Assembly: GCF_004102745.1 (NCBI RefSeq) | Contig: NZ_RLII01000017.1 | Coordinates: 1-64,000 of the forward strand | Origin: Acetivibrio mesophilus | Lineage (GTDB): Bacteria; Bacillota; Clostridia; Acetivibrionales; Acetivibrionaceae | Reading direction: 5' to 3' | Length of the DNA: 64,000 nt | Part shown: positions 44,663-61,932 of the stretch, one piece after another | Numbering within the stretch: position 1 is the stretch's first letter | Layout: each line of letters starts with the position of its first letter | The notes under the pieces: generated by a model | What the model was told of the DNA's origin: nothing | The model's database searches: none | The model's input: the letters and a program-made list of their open reading frames with translations, nothing else | Program-made: the position numbers and the translations under genes

Positions 44663-47600
44663 ATGAAAAAGAGAGCAATTCTATCTATCCTCTTAGCATT
44701 ATCATTAATTCTGGTAGGCATTCCTAAATTGCAATATCCGGTAATGGCTGCTTACGTAGAATTAAAAGGAACCGATATTTACAACGGATTAAGAGGTCAA
44801 AGCTTTAACGAAGGTTGGAAGTTTAATAAAGGTGATGTAAACAATGGTCATAGCATTAGCTATGATGACAGCAAGTGGTCGGATGTCACATTGCCTCACG
44901 ATTGGAGTATTTTCAATTCCTTTAATCAATGGTCTCCAGCAGGAGATTCCGGGGGTTACCTAGATGGAGGAATCGGATGGTACAGAAAAACCTTTACCGT
45001 GCCTCAAAATTATTCCGGTAAGAAAGTTTCCATAGTATTCGATGGGGCTTATATGAACAGCCAAGTATGGATAAACGGTGCATTTCTGGGTATTCGTCCA
45101 TATGGATATAGTTCTTTTGAATATGACTTGACTCCATACCTTAACATAGGTGGCAAAAACGTAATCGCAGTCAAACTCAACAACAACCAGCCCAACAGCC
45201 GTTGGTATTCGGGAAGCGGGATTTATCGCAACGTATGGCTGACAGTACTGAACCCAGTCCATGTTGATTATTGCGGAATGTTTGTAACAACGCCGACTGT
45301 AAGCAGAAGTTCAGCTACAGCCAACGTCAGCACGAAAGTGCTAAACGAGAGCAGCTCGAGCAAAACAGTTTCCCTGAAGACTACAATTATAGATTCAAAT
45401 GGCGATCAAGTTGCATCCGATATATCATCAGCAGTTAACATACCGGCAGGTAGTGACAATACATTTAGCCAGAACCTTACAGTATCCAATCCTAATTTAT
45501 GGTCTCCTGATTCTCCATACCTTTATACCGTTCAAACTCAGGTAGTTGTCGATGGAAATGTGGTTGATACCTATAAGTCCACCATGGGATTCCGTTATTT
45601 TAATTTTAGCAACACAACAGGATTTTCTCTGAACGGTGTAAATATGAAAATGAAAGGGGTATGCCTTCATCATGACTTGGGAGCTTTAGGGGCAGCAGTT
45701 AACTACCGTGCCATTGAAAGACAGCTTCAGATTATGAAAGATATGGGCTGCAATGCTATTCGTACCTCACATAATCCTCCGGATCCTCAAGTGTTGGAAA
45801 TATGCGATAGATTAGGCCTAATGGTTATGGATGAAGCTTTTGATTGCTGGGAAACCGGAAAGACTGCCAATGACTATCATCTGTATTTTAAAGATTGGGC
45901 CAAGAGGGATCTTCAGGATATGGTTAAAAGAGACCGCAACCATCCTTCGGTTATTATGTGGAGTATAGGCAATGAGATTCCTTCGGCTACTGTTGAAACT
46001 GCCACTAAGCTAAAAAATTGGGTGAAGGAAATTGATACTACCCGCCCAGTTACATGGGGTTGTTTTGCCATTAATATGGGGGATGAAACTTATAAAAAGG
46101 TTGCAAGTGTTCTTGATTTAGTGGGATACAATTATTTTCCCTTTATGTATGACCAAGGACACAAGGAGCATCCCGAATGGATAATGTTTGGCAGTGAAAC
46201 AAGTTCGGCGGTAAGAAGCCGGGGTGTCTATAAAACTCCCACCAATGAAAATATACTGACCGACAAGGACAACCAGTGCTCGTCTTATGACAACAGCGTG
46301 GTTGCCTGGGGTAACAGTGCAGAATCGTCATATCACGAAATCAACAGGCGAGATTACATGTTTGGAGAATTTGTTTGGACCGGATTTGACTATATAGGTG
46401 AACCAACACCTTACAAGTGGCCAGCTAAAAGCTCGTATTTTGGAATCGTTGACACATGCGGATTTCCTAAAGATATCTATTATTTCTATCAGAGCAAATG
46501 GAGTAACAAGCCAATGGTGCATATCCTGCCCCATTGGAACTGGTCGAACGGGACTAATGTAGAGGTATGGGCTTATAGCAACTGCGATTCGGTGGAGTTA
46601 TTTTTAAATGGCACTTCCCTTGGAATAAAGAGTATGGGAAATGCCGGCCACGTTTCGTGGAATGTTCCTTGGGTTCCGGGCACCCTCCGTGCCAAAGCAA
46701 TCAAAGGCGGGACAGTGGTTTATGACGAGGTTATTACTGCCGGGAATCCCGCAAAAATTCAGTTAAAACCGGATAGAACATCTATTACTGCTGATGGTAA
46801 GGATTTGGTATATATAGAAACCAATATTGTAGACAGCAACGATGTGCCTGTCCCGACGGCAAACAATACGGTGAATTTCTCCATATCCGGACCGGGAGTG
46901 ATTGTCGGAGTCGACAATGGAGATCCTACAAGCTTAGAACCCTACAAGGCAAACAGCCGTAAGGCTTTTAGTGGCAAGTGCCTTGTGATAGTCCAAGCGA
47001 CCAAAACCAATGGGACTATTATAGTAACAGCCAACTCGAACGGATTGGCATCCGACAGAGTGATTATTGAGACAACCGGAGGAGAGCCTGAACCGACTCC
47101 TGTTCCAAGGTCGGCTTTTACACAAATCGAAGCGGAAAGTTACGATGCTCAATCGGGAATCCAAACTGAAGAATGCAGTGAAGGCGGGGAGGATGTAGGA
47201 TATATTGAAAACGGAGATTTTGTTGTCTATAAGGCTATTGATTTTGGTAACGGGGCGGCAAGTTTTAAGGCCAGAGTAGCCAGCGCTACAAACGGAGGTA
47301 ATATTGAGATTAGACTTGGTAGTATTGATGGCCCTATAGTGGGTACTTGTCCGGTTACCGGCACTGAAGATTGGCAGTCATGGGATTATGCAACATGTGA
47401 GGTTACAGGGCTAAGGGGAATCCATGACATTTATTTAAAATTTACAGGTGGCGAGGGTTATCTATTTAATCTGAACTGGTTTACGTTTGATAAAGGAAGT
47501 GGAAATGAGTATTTGGGCGATTTAAATAGTGATGGAAGAGTAAACTCGACAGACCTTCAGCTGTTAAAAAGGCATTTACTCCGTATAAACCTTCTTACAG

Positions 47601-47710
47601 GAACAAACCTTTTAAATGCGGATGTAAGCAAAGATGGTAAAGTAGATTCTACCGATTATACTTTAATGAAAAGATATATATTGAAGCTAATATCTTCTTT
47701 TGATAATTAA
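44663..47710 (+). CDS. Cellulosomal GH2 glycosidase with CBM6 and dockerin
   Basis: 1015 residues, secreted (signal about 1-29, VMAA). A GH2 sugar-binding domain (GWYRKTFTVP, 106-115) and an immunoglobulin-like domain precede the TIM barrel. Acid/base is E438 (WSIGNEIPS), nucleophile E512 (IMFGSETSS), with DYIGEPTPY downstream. Then come a DUF4982-like domain, an Ig-like domain, CBM6 (about 820-943; IEAESYDAQSG, GYIENGDFVVYK, YLKFTGGEGYL) and a dockerin (about 950-1013) with two calcium loops (DLNSDGRVNSTD, DVSKDGKVDSTD). The family includes beta-galactosidases, glucuronidases and mannosidases; exact specificity is not settled. It is the first gene of a six-gene xylan cluster, 28 bases before the next. 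Confidence 0.95.
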   Translation: MKKRAILSILLALSLILVGIPKLQYPVMAAYVELKGTDIYNGLRGQSFNEGWKFNKGDVNNGHSISYDDSKWSDVTLPHDWSIFNSFNQWSPAGDSGGYLDGGIGWYRKTFTVPQNYSGKKVSIVFDGAYMNSQVWINGAFLGIRPYGYSSFEYDLTPYLNIGGKNVIAVKLNNNQPNSRWYSGSGIYRNVWLTVLNPVHVDYCGMFVTTPTVSRSSATANVSTKVLNESSSSKTVSLKTTIIDSNGDQVASDISSAVNIPAGSDNTFSQNLTVSNPNLWSPDSPYLYTVQTQVVVDGNVVDTYKSTMGFRYFNFSNTTGFSLNGVNMKMKGVCLHHDLGALGAAVNYRAIERQLQIMKDMGCNAIRTSHNPPDPQVLEICDRLGLMVMDEAFDCWETGKTANDYHLYFKDWAKRDLQDMVKRDRNHPSVIMWSIGNEIPSATVETATKLKNWVKEIDTTRPVTWGCFAINMGDETYKKVASVLDLVGYNYFPFMYDQGHKEHPEWIMFGSETSSAVRSRGVYKTPTNENILTDKDNQCSSYDNSVVAWGNSAESSYHEINRRDYMFGEFVWTGFDYIGEPTPYKWPAKSSYFGIVDTCGFPKDIYYFYQSKWSNKPMVHILPHWNWSNGTNVEVWAYSNCDSVELFLNGTSLGIKSMGNAGHVSWNVPWVPGTLRAKAIKGGTVVYDEVITAGNPAKIQLKPDRTSITADGKDLVYIETNIVDSNDVPVPTANNTVNFSISGPGVIVGVDNGDPTSLEPYKANSRKAFSGKCLVIVQATKTNGTIIVTANSNGLASDRVIIETTGGEPEPTPVPRSAFTQIEAESYDAQSGIQTEECSEGGEDVGYIENGDFVVYKAIDFGNGAASFKARVASATNGGNIEIRLGSIDGPIVGTCPVTGTEDWQSWDYATCEVTGLRGIHDIYLKFTGGEGYLFNLNWFTFDKGSGNEYLGDLNSDGRVNSTDLQLLKRHLLRINLLTGTNLLNADVSKDGKVDSTDYTLMKRYILKLISSFDN

Positions 47711-47738
47711 GTCTAATTTTAAGGGGGGATTTTGAAAA

Positions 47739-49349
47739 ATGAAAAAAATTTTTTTAATGCTGTTGTCAAGTATTTTGATTATGACTCTTAATATTTCATC
47801 ATGTTTTGCGGACAATCCGATAGTGCAAACAATCTATACTGCTGACCCTGCTCCGATGGTATATAACGGGAGATGTTACCTGTATACCACCCATGACGAG
47901 GATGTTCTTATAGATAACTTCTTTACGATGAATGAATGGAGGTGCTACTCATCGGTAGACATGGTAAACTGGACCGATCATGGCTCTGTGCTGTCCTACA
48001 CAGACTTCAGTTGGTCAAGCGGTAAAGCATGGGCCGGGCAATGTGTAGAAAGAAACGGTAAATTTTATTTTTACGTTCCTCTGGCAAAGAAAGGCGGCGG
48101 AGAGGCGATTGGAGTTGCAGTATCGGATAGCCCTACAGGTCCGTTTGTCGATGCCCTGGGAAAGCCATTGATAGACCGAGGTTGGGGTGATATAGATCCT
48201 ACCGTGTTTGTTGATGATGACGGACAGGCTTACCTGTATTGGGGAAACCCGGATCTTTTCTATGTGAAGCTAAATCCGGACATGATTTCGTATTCGGGGG
48301 GTATTGTCAAAGTGCCTCTTACCACATCAGGCTTCGGGACCCGAAGTAAAGACGATAGAGCGACTTCATATGAGGAAGGTCCGTGGTTTTACAAGCGTAA
48401 CAATTTATATTATATGGTGTTTGCAGCAGGTCCTATACCCGAACATATTGCATATTCAACAAGCACAAGTCCTACCGGACCGTGGACCTATCGCGGCGTA
48501 ATAATGCCGACTCAGGGAGGCAGCTTCACAAATCATCCCGGGATAATTGATTACAAAGGAAAATCTTACTTCTTTTACCACAATGCTGCTTTGCCGGGAG
48601 GAGGAGGTTTCCACCGTTCTGTTTGCGTGGAACAGTTTGAATATAATCCCGACGGAACAATCCCTAAGATTAATATGACTAAAGAAGGACCTGCGCAGAT
48701 AGGCACTTTAAATCCATATATAAGAAACGAAGCTGAAACCATCTGCTGGAGCTCAGGGATTGAGACGGAAAAATGCAGCGAAGGTGGAATGGATGTAGGC
48801 TTTATTGAAAATGGAGATTACATAAAGGTTAAGGGTGTGGATTTTGGTTCCGGTGCGGTATCCTTTGAGGCGAGAGTAGCATCGGCAACTGATGGCGGAA
48901 ACATAGAAATTCGTCTTGACAGCCCGACGGGAAAGTTGGTCGGAACATGTGCTGTTACAGGAACTGGCGGATGGCAGACTTGGAAGACTCAATCTTGTCA
49001 GGTCTCCGGTGCAAACGGGATACACGATCTATACCTGAAGTTCACGGGTGGTAGCGGTTACCTGTTTAATATAAACTGGTGGAAGTTCAGTCCAGCTAAT
49101 TCAGACCCGACACCATCAGCCACACCAACACCAACACCTAATGAGCATTTGGGCGACTTAAACGGTGATGGAAGTATAAACTCTACAGACCTTCAATTGT
49201 TGAAAAGGCATTTACTCCGTATAAACCTTCTTACAGGAACAAGCCTTTTAAATGCGGATGTAAATAAGGATGGCAAAGTAGGCTCTACCGACTTTACTCT
49301 AATGAAAAGATATATATTACGGATTATAACTGTTTTTCCTGAAGGTTAA
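47739..49349 (+). CDS. Cellulosomal GH43 enzyme with CBM6 and dockerin (first)
   Basis: 536 residues, secreted (signal ending SCFA, about residue 24). The five-bladed propeller of GH43 has base D36 (YTADPAPMVY), the modulator Asp in GDIDPTVFVDDDG and the acid Glu in SYEEGPWFYKR. CBM6 follows (about 330-450), then a PTP linker and a dockerin ([24 protein letters not shown]). Likely removes arabinose or xylose side chains from arabinoxylan. Preceded by aagggggga. Its CBM6-dockerin half is very similar at DNA level to those of its neighbours. Confidence 0.95.
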   Translation: MKKIFLMLLSSILIMTLNISSCFADNPIVQTIYTADPAPMVYNGRCYLYTTHDEDVLIDNFFTMNEWRCYSSVDMVNWTDHGSVLSYTDFSWSSGKAWAGQCVERNGKFYFYVPLAKKGGGEAIGVAVSDSPTGPFVDALGKPLIDRGWGDIDPTVFVDDDGQAYLYWGNPDLFYVKLNPDMISYSGGIVKVPLTTSGFGTRSKDDRATSYEEGPWFYKRNNLYYMVFAAGPIPEHIAYSTSTSPTGPWTYRGVIMPTQGGSFTNHPGIIDYKGKSYFFYHNAALPGGGGFHRSVCVEQFEYNPDGTIPKINMTKEGPAQIGTLNPYIRNEAETICWSSGIETEKCSEGGMDVGFIENGDYIKVKGVDFGSGAVSFEARVASATDGGNIEIRLDSPTGKLVGTCAVTGTGGWQTWKTQSCQVSGANGIHDLYLKFTGGSGYLFNINWWKFSPANSDPTPSATPTPTPNEHLGDLNGDGSINSTDLQLLKRHLLRINLLTGTSLLNADVNKDGKVGSTDFTLMKRYILRIITVFPEG

Positions 49350-49375
49350 ATATTAATTAGTTTGGGAGTGGAATT

Positions 49376-52273
49376 ATGTTATCTAGAATCGCAATTAAAA
49401 GGCATATAATAGGGGTGATAGTTTTACTGTTTTTGGTATCCGTTTTCTCAACCGGATTATTATCCATACATACAGTAAACGCGGCGGAACCGGTGATCTA
49501 TTATGTATCACCCAATGGAAGCGACAGCAATCCAGGCACTATAGATGCGCCCTTTAAGACAATAACCAAGGCTCGAGACATAGTTCGAACCATTAATAGT
49601 AATATGACAGGAGACATTTATGTATATCTTCGGGGTGGCACCTATAATATTACCGATACAATTACGTTTGGTCCTCAAGATTCGGGAACAAACGGATATA
49701 GGATTTATTACAAGGCATATCCTGGAGAAACGCCTGTATTAAACGGTGCAACAAAGGTTACAGGTTGGACGCGGCATAGTGACAATATATACAAGGCAAA
49801 GTTAAATCGTTCGACAAAATTGCGAAACTTGTATGTAAATGATGCCAGGGCTTCGATGACCAGCAAGAGGGTAACTGCCAGAGGAGGACATGGAACTTAT
49901 TCCGTTACTGCCGGACAAGCCCCTTGGGCATGGACAAGTGGCAGCAAGAGTGATGGGGTGAGGTACGATTTGTCAGAAGTACCTGAAATTACTCGTAACA
50001 AGGATGATCTTGAGATAGTAAACGGTACTACATGGAATGAGAATATTGTTTGTACCCGAGACGTAATTACAGCCAATGGTTACAGGGTGCTTCTTTTGCA
50101 ACAGCCTTATGGATCAATAGCACAGACCCCTGGGTGGGGCGCGGCTTTTACTGCTTCCGGCACCCATACAATTTATAATGCTTTTGAATTTCTAAATTAT
50201 CCGGGACAATTCTATTTTGACAAGACAGAAAAAACCCTTTATTACTATATACGGCCGGGGGAAAATATGGAGACTGCCGATGTTTGGGTACCGGTGGTTG
50301 AAAAACTCATTGAGATTGCCGGAACATCAACTTCAAACAGGGTTAAAAATATAACCTTCCAGGGCATCACCTTTGCACATACCGATTATAACCTTGTAGA
50401 TGTTGGAGGTTCACGGGGTAAATCAACATGCCAGGCTTCACAAGCTTTTATAGCCTTTTATAACGATAATTGGCACAACACCAAATATGATCTTGTTGAT
50501 ACATTACCGGGAATGATCAATCTAAGGAATTGTGATTCCATAGATTTTATTGAAAATGTAGTAAAGCATAGCGGTGCCGACGGGATTTCCATGGTAAACG
50601 ATGTTATAAACTCCAAGCTCATCGGCAACTATATTACCGATATCACATCAAGCGGGATAACAGTAGGTCATCCGCAGCATGTTTATATAGGAGACGGTGG
50701 AAACCGTGCAAACCGTGCAAAATATCCTTCTGGAGTTGAAGGTGTTTGTAAGAATAATACCATTTCAAATAATGTATTGTACGACATAAGCATGGTCCCG
50801 GGGTTCGGGGGATGTGCCGCCATAACAGCGTACTTTGTAGACAGTCTTGAAATAACCTATAACCATGTTCAAAAGACAGCCTACAATGGTATACATTTGG
50901 GATGGGGATGGTGTAATTTTACCGACTCGACTACGTGCAAAAACAACACAATAAATAACAACAGGGTTATTGATACTTTATCTAGGCTTCATGACAGCGG
51001 AGCAATATATACTATAGGTCAGATGCCGGGTACAAATATCAACGAGAATTATATAAAGGGTATTCCTCCGGCGGTATACGGTCCCACTTATGGCTTGCAT
51101 AACGATGAAGGTACTGCATATATAATTGAAAATGACAACGTACTGGATATTGACCCGGGAGTAAAATATACCATCAACTGCGAAGATTTTGGAGCAAAAC
51201 ACAATCTGACAATCCTAAGGACCTATGCAACGGTAAGCAAAATGGGAATAAACCCTCCAAACAGCAAAATTGACCCTCCTGTTGCCGTTTCGGATAATGT
51301 ATGGCCTTTGCAGCAGTATAATGTGTGTTTGAATTCGGGGATTCAAGAGGAATATAGAAGAATCATGCCCGAGGGCTTGCTGCCAACACAGGATTATGTA
51401 TTTCCTGCAAGCTGTGCTGCAGAAGCTGGGTCAATTATAAATATAAGGAGCAGCGGGGACCCTTCAAATACAGTATGGTTTGCGCCTTCTGGGACAACAA
51501 GCTTTGTTGAAGGTGCTACCATGACCAAGGCGGCAGGAGATGCAACTTCTATTATTGCTCCGTACACTGCCGGAACGTACAAGTTATTCATACTTAATTC
51601 ACAAGGTGTAAAAATCGGAGAATCGGAAGCAATATTGAGAGTGAGCGGTTCTGCCAATCCTCCGTCTACCGAACCGCAATCGGCCTTTACCCGGATTGAG
51701 GCAGAGAGCTACAACGGACAATCGGGAGTCCGAACCGAAGAGTGCAGCGAAGGCGGAGAGGATGTAGGGTATATTGAGAACGGGGATTATGTTGTTTATA
51801 AGAATATTGATTTTGGTAACGGGGCAGCAAGTTTTTATGCAAGAGTAGCTAGCGCTACCGATGGAGGCAATATAGAGCTGAGGATTGACAGTGTTACCGG
51901 TCCTTTAGTAGGGACTTGTACTGTTGTAGGAAACGGAAATTGGCAGGAGTGGGTTGATGCAACGTGCGAGGTCAGTGGGCTAAAGGGAATTCATGATCTT
52001 TATTTAAAATTTACAGGTGGCGACGGTTACCTGCTTAATCTGAATTGGTTTACCTTTGTCGAAGGAAACAATGATGAGTATTTGGGCGATTTAAATGGTG
52101 ACGGAAAGGTAAACTCGACAGATCTTCAGATATTAAAAAGGCATTTACTCCGCATAACTTTGCTTACAGAAGAAAATCTTTTAAATGCGGATGTAAACAA
52201 AGACGGCAAAGTAAATTCGAGCGATTTTACTATAATAAAAAGATATATACTTCGCATTATACCTAAGTTTTAA
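49376..52273 (+). CDS. Cellulosomal beta-helix glycosidase (GH141-like), CBM6, dockerin
   Basis: 965 residues, secreted (signal ends near VNAA, residue 37). A large right-handed parallel beta-helix (about 40-680) begins [20 protein letters not shown] and shows repeated coil motifs ([17 protein letters not shown]-like, [39 protein letters not shown]). This is the layout of the family GH141, which includes a clostridial endoxylanase and a fucosidase. An Ig-like part (about 685-765), CBM6 (about 775-900) and a dockerin ([24 protein letters not shown]) follow. The GH141 assignment is from memory of family layout. Located within the xylan cluster, so xylan or its side chains are the likely substrate. 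Confidence 0.85.
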   Translation: MLSRIAIKRHIIGVIVLLFLVSVFSTGLLSIHTVNAAEPVIYYVSPNGSDSNPGTIDAPFKTITKARDIVRTINSNMTGDIYVYLRGGTYNITDTITFGPQDSGTNGYRIYYKAYPGETPVLNGATKVTGWTRHSDNIYKAKLNRSTKLRNLYVNDARASMTSKRVTARGGHGTYSVTAGQAPWAWTSGSKSDGVRYDLSEVPEITRNKDDLEIVNGTTWNENIVCTRDVITANGYRVLLLQQPYGSIAQTPGWGAAFTASGTHTIYNAFEFLNYPGQFYFDKTEKTLYYYIRPGENMETADVWVPVVEKLIEIAGTSTSNRVKNITFQGITFAHTDYNLVDVGGSRGKSTCQASQAFIAFYNDNWHNTKYDLVDTLPGMINLRNCDSIDFIENVVKHSGADGISMVNDVINSKLIGNYITDITSSGITVGHPQHVYIGDGGNRANRAKYPSGVEGVCKNNTISNNVLYDISMVPGFGGCAAITAYFVDSLEITYNHVQKTAYNGIHLGWGWCNFTDSTTCKNNTINNNRVIDTLSRLHDSGAIYTIGQMPGTNINENYIKGIPPAVYGPTYGLHNDEGTAYIIENDNVLDIDPGVKYTINCEDFGAKHNLTILRTYATVSKMGINPPNSKIDPPVAVSDNVWPLQQYNVCLNSGIQEEYRRIMPEGLLPTQDYVFPASCAAEAGSIINIRSSGDPSNTVWFAPSGTTSFVEGATMTKAAGDATSIIAPYTAGTYKLFILNSQGVKIGESEAILRVSGSANPPSTEPQSAFTRIEAESYNGQSGVRTEECSEGGEDVGYIENGDYVVYKNIDFGNGAASFYARVASATDGGNIELRIDSVTGPLVGTCTVVGNGNWQEWVDATCEVSGLKGIHDLYLKFTGGDGYLLNLNWFTFVEGNNDEYLGDLNGDGKVNSTDLQILKRHLLRITLLTEENLLNADVNKDGKVNSSDFTIIKRYILRIIPKF

Positions 52274-52358
52274 GTCATATTTTGAACATAAAAAGTATTA
52301 TGTCACGGATAAATAACTATGAAATGGAAGAAGTGAAACCAAATGTTGATGGAACTGA

Positions 52359-53927
<1,569 letters not shown>

Positions 53928-54016
53928 TAAGATATTGCTTACAAATTAATTGCAATCCAAAGCTCGGTATAAAATGCGTTAATAGAAATGCTTGCCGAGT
54001 AAGAAAATTTTTATGA

Positions 54017-59084
<5,068 letters not shown>

Positions 59085-59141
59085 ATCAAATTACGAACTT
59101 AAAAAAGTATATGCTCTAAACTAGTAGCTATGAATAGAGAA

Positions 59142-59229
59142 AAGGCTCTCAATTTACTGTCAATTGATATTTTAATTTTATTTTCGTTCAGGAGACTTAT
59201 GTACTCATTGCCAGTAAACTGAGAGCCTT
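59142..59229. repeat. Inverted repeat between convergent operons
   Basis: Arms 59142-59159 and 59212-59229 (aaggctctcaatttactg / cagtaaactgagagcctt) pair over 18 positions with one mismatch, around a 52-base AT-rich interior. It lies between the xyl5A stop and the convergent ligase stop and could act as a bidirectional terminator. The long loop also fits a small non-autonomous element. Confidence 0.6.
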
Positions 59230-59243
59230 AAATTATTTCAGAT

Positions 59244-60791
59244 TTACAATGCTGCCAATAAACTCACCCTATCAATCTTTCCGGTAGAGGTTTTGGGCAT
59301 TTCTTCACGAACAACAAATTCCTGTGGCATCATGTATACAGGCAATTTTCCTGCACAGAAGCTTCGGATATCCTTTTCATCAAAAGTATGACCCTCCTTG
59401 ATTTTAACACATGCAACTATTTTTTCCTCTATTTCGCTGTCCTTAACTCCTACAACGGCACACTCGAATATTGACGGGTGCTTGTAAAGGACTTCTTCAA
59501 TTTCTGTCGGGCTTATTCTAAATCCCTTGCTCTTTATCATTCCGCCTTTTCTGCCCACAAAATAAAGATATCCCTCTTCGTCGCTGTAAACAATATCGCC
59601 GGAATAAACAACTCTTTCTGAATTCAACAATTGAGGCGGAGAGAATGGGTTTGGTCGGAACACCTTCCTTGTTGCTTCTTCATCTCCCCAGTACCCAAGA
59701 GCAGTATTGGGGCCTCGGTATACCAGCTCCCCGTGCTCGAAAGGTTTACATAATTCATTATTTTCATTGACTACAAATACTTCGGTATTTGGGATTGCCT
59801 TGCCTATGGAACTCTTTTTCGAATTAATCTCTGAAGGATCAAGGTATGTGCAGCGGAATCCTTCTGTGAGTCCATACATTAAAAATATTTCAGTATCTTT
59901 AAATATACTTTGCATTTTATCAACGTATTTGTCCGGTATCTTACCTCCGGAATTTGTCACATATCTTAAGCTTCTATAATTAAACTTTTCAATATATCTA
60001 TTCTGCATGAGCTGAACCCATATAGTCGGTATTCCGGCAAGCCCTGTTATACTGTAATTTTCAATAATTGAGGGTATTTCGAAGAAAGTAAAGGGCCATT
60101 TCATTACGATGGTCGATGAATTTAAAAAGGAGCTCAAAAGCTGGTTTAATCCATAGTCAAAATTGAATGGCAGAACAGATAAAATTCTTTCTTCCTTTGT
60201 TATTTTCAGATAATCACTTACGATTTTTGCACCCATTACAAGATTTGAATGGGTAATCATTATGCCTTTTGCTTTACCTGTGGAACCGGAGGTGTAGATA
60301 ATGGAAGCAAGGTCCTGATCTATGGCAGTGCATATCTCATTATCCGAAGCATATGAATTAAGTATTTCCTCAAAGGAGTCCGCACCTTGGCAAATATCCC
60401 CGGTTGTAATAAAATGCTTCAAGTCAGTGCTCCTTACTCCTCTACTTACCTTGTTATAATCGGACGCATCCAGAATCAGCAATTTTATTCCGCAATTATT
60501 CAATATGTGTTCAATTTGCATTTCAACGGAATTTATGTTGATTGAAACAAAGACCGCTCCTATCTTGGCTGCTGCAAATATAGCTATAATATGCTCTATA
60601 CAGTTGGGAAGGTATATACCTATCCTGTCTCCCTTTTTTATTCCAATCGCTTTAAGATATGCTGAAAATTTTAATACCGATTCATATACTTCCAGGTAAG
60701 AGATCTCTTTGCCGGGAAGTTGAATTATTCCTTTTTTATCGGGATAGTTTTCTCTAGCTTGTTTTAACAAATCAAATACTGTATATATCAT
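59244..60791 (-). CDS. AMP-dependent acyl/aminoacyl ligase (adenylation enzyme)
   Basis: 515 residues of the ANL superfamily: activates a carboxylic acid with ATP and passes it to a thiol (carrier protein or CoA). Motifs: IIYTSGSTGKAKGIM (ATP loop, about 169-183), GLTEGFRCTYLDP, YSGDIVYSDEEGYLYFVGRK, the hinge after it, and the catalytic lysine K505 in KTSTGKIDR. Stand-alone, without its own carrier or condensation domain. Strong taggaggt site; starts 16 bases after the BtrH-like gene. Given the carrier protein and ATP-grasp genes upstream, loading an acyl or amino acid onto the free carrier is likely. Substrate is unknown. Confidence 0.92.
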   Translation of the reverse strand: MIYTVFDLLKQARENYPDKKGIIQLPGKEISYLEVYESVLKFSAYLKAIGIKKGDRIGIYLPNCIEHIIAIFAAAKIGAVFVSININSVEMQIEHILNNCGIKLLILDASDYNKVSRGVRSTDLKHFITTGDICQGADSFEEILNSYASDNEICTAIDQDLASIIYTSGSTGKAKGIMITHSNLVMGAKIVSDYLKITKEERILSVLPFNFDYGLNQLLSSFLNSSTIVMKWPFTFFEIPSIIENYSITGLAGIPTIWVQLMQNRYIEKFNYRSLRYVTNSGGKIPDKYVDKMQSIFKDTEIFLMYGLTEGFRCTYLDPSEINSKKSSIGKAIPNTEVFVVNENNELCKPFEHGELVYRGPNTALGYWGDEEATRKVFRPNPFSPPQLLNSERVVYSGDIVYSDEEGYLYFVGRKGGMIKSKGFRISPTEIEEVLYKHPSIFECAVVGVKDSEIEEKIVACVKIKEGHTFDEKDIRSFCAGKLPVYMMPQEFVVREEMPKTSTGKIDRVSLLAAL

Positions 60792-60807
60792 AAAAAAGAC
60801 CTCCTAT

Positions 60808-61932
60808 TTATACAAGACATGTGTTTAATTCAGATGAATCTGGACTATATTCAACAAGGCTGCAGATTTCTTCGTATACCTGACTTAGTACCTCTTTTTC
60901 GTATACCTTTTCAATATTTATTGTGTTGATAAGATCTTTAATAATAGACTCCTTGTTGGACTTATTGTATTTCAAAGCTGCAAGCCTCATAGAATCAAAT
61001 ACGGTCAGGGTATGATTATATTTATCGATCAGCTCTTCAAATTTATTATTTGTTTTAAAGTTTTTTGCGATATAAATCAGCCTGTCCTTCATACATTTTT
61101 TATGCTCAAAAAGAGTATGGAATGCGGCATAGAAGAGCCTTACTTTATATTTAATTACATCTTCAAGATATTCCGGCAAATGATCATAGATTTTCATACC
61201 GAAAACACTCTTATCATCAAAATAAATATCAAAGAAATCCATTTCTTTATTTGCATCCCTGTCAGGGAAATCCTTTAAGGCCGAGTTGATAGAAAAAATG
61301 TAATCATGAAGGCCGCAGGAGAATTTATTTATGTCAAATTTGTAGACCCGGTCGCTTTTTTCCCGGAATCTAAAAAGTCTTCCGTATAATCTGTCCTGAA
61401 CCCAGGCTTCTTTATCCTCTGTAAGGGCCAACCCATTTTCAAAGGCTCTGGCAAATGTTTTGTAGGCTATCTTATAGCATGTAAAGATTCTGTTATCGTC
61501 AAATCCAATCACCGATAGTTCTTCACTAGAATCGTCATAACCGTAAATTAAAATATCATGCACATAGTGATAGTCAGCTTTCATATAATTAGGCTTAACA
61601 TAGTATTCATCCAAGAAAGTAAAAACATATTGATGACTGTCTATCTTGTCCTTTATATAAGTAAGTATATCAACATTAATTATAGAATTTCTGGGGATTT
61701 TGATGAATTCAAGGTGACTCTGAGCAGAAGTCCATCCGCCGTAAAAATCCAGCCATATTTCTTTATTGCTGTATCTGCCTAGCTTTTTGTCGTTATAAAA
61801 TATCTGCGTATAATTCTCATAAAACCAAGGATAAAAGTTTTCATTTCCCAAAATAATACATAAGAGATAAGAGTTGTACAGGTAATTGTTAATATTATTC
61901 TGCAATTTTATTTCCAACTGTTTTGACTTCAT
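60808..61932 (-). CDS. BtrH-like putative acyltransferase
   Basis: About 374 residues. The first 170 resemble the BtrH N-terminal (cysteine-peptidase-like) domain. A cysteine lies in NSYLLCIILG (C26), and YHYVHDILIYGYDD with H126 and the following GFDD are typical. FTFLDEYYV precedes them as in that family. The C-terminal 200 residues are helical and unassigned. In butirosin synthesis BtrH moves the finished side chain from a carrier protein to the aminoglycoside, so a similar release or transfer step is suggested here. ATG at 61932 follows aaggagga at a normal distance. It overlaps the ATP-grasp gene by 38 bases. Family match is by eye only; the catalytic Cys assignment is tentative. Confidence 0.6.
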   Translation of the reverse strand: MKSKQLEIKLQNNINNYLYNSYLLCIILGNENFYPWFYENYTQIFYNDKKLGRYSNKEIWLDFYGGWTSAQSHLEFIKIPRNSIINVDILTYIKDKIDSHQYVFTFLDEYYVKPNYMKADYHYVHDILIYGYDDSSEELSVIGFDDNRIFTCYKIAYKTFARAFENGLALTEDKEAWVQDRLYGRLFRFREKSDRVYKFDINKFSCGLHDYIFSINSALKDFPDRDANKEMDFFDIYFDDKSVFGMKIYDHLPEYLEDVIKYKVRLFYAAFHTLFEHKKCMKDRLIYIAKNFKTNNKFEELIDKYNHTLTVFDSMRLAALKYNKSNKESIIKDLINTINIEKVYEKEVLSQVYEEICSLVEYSPDSSELNTCLV

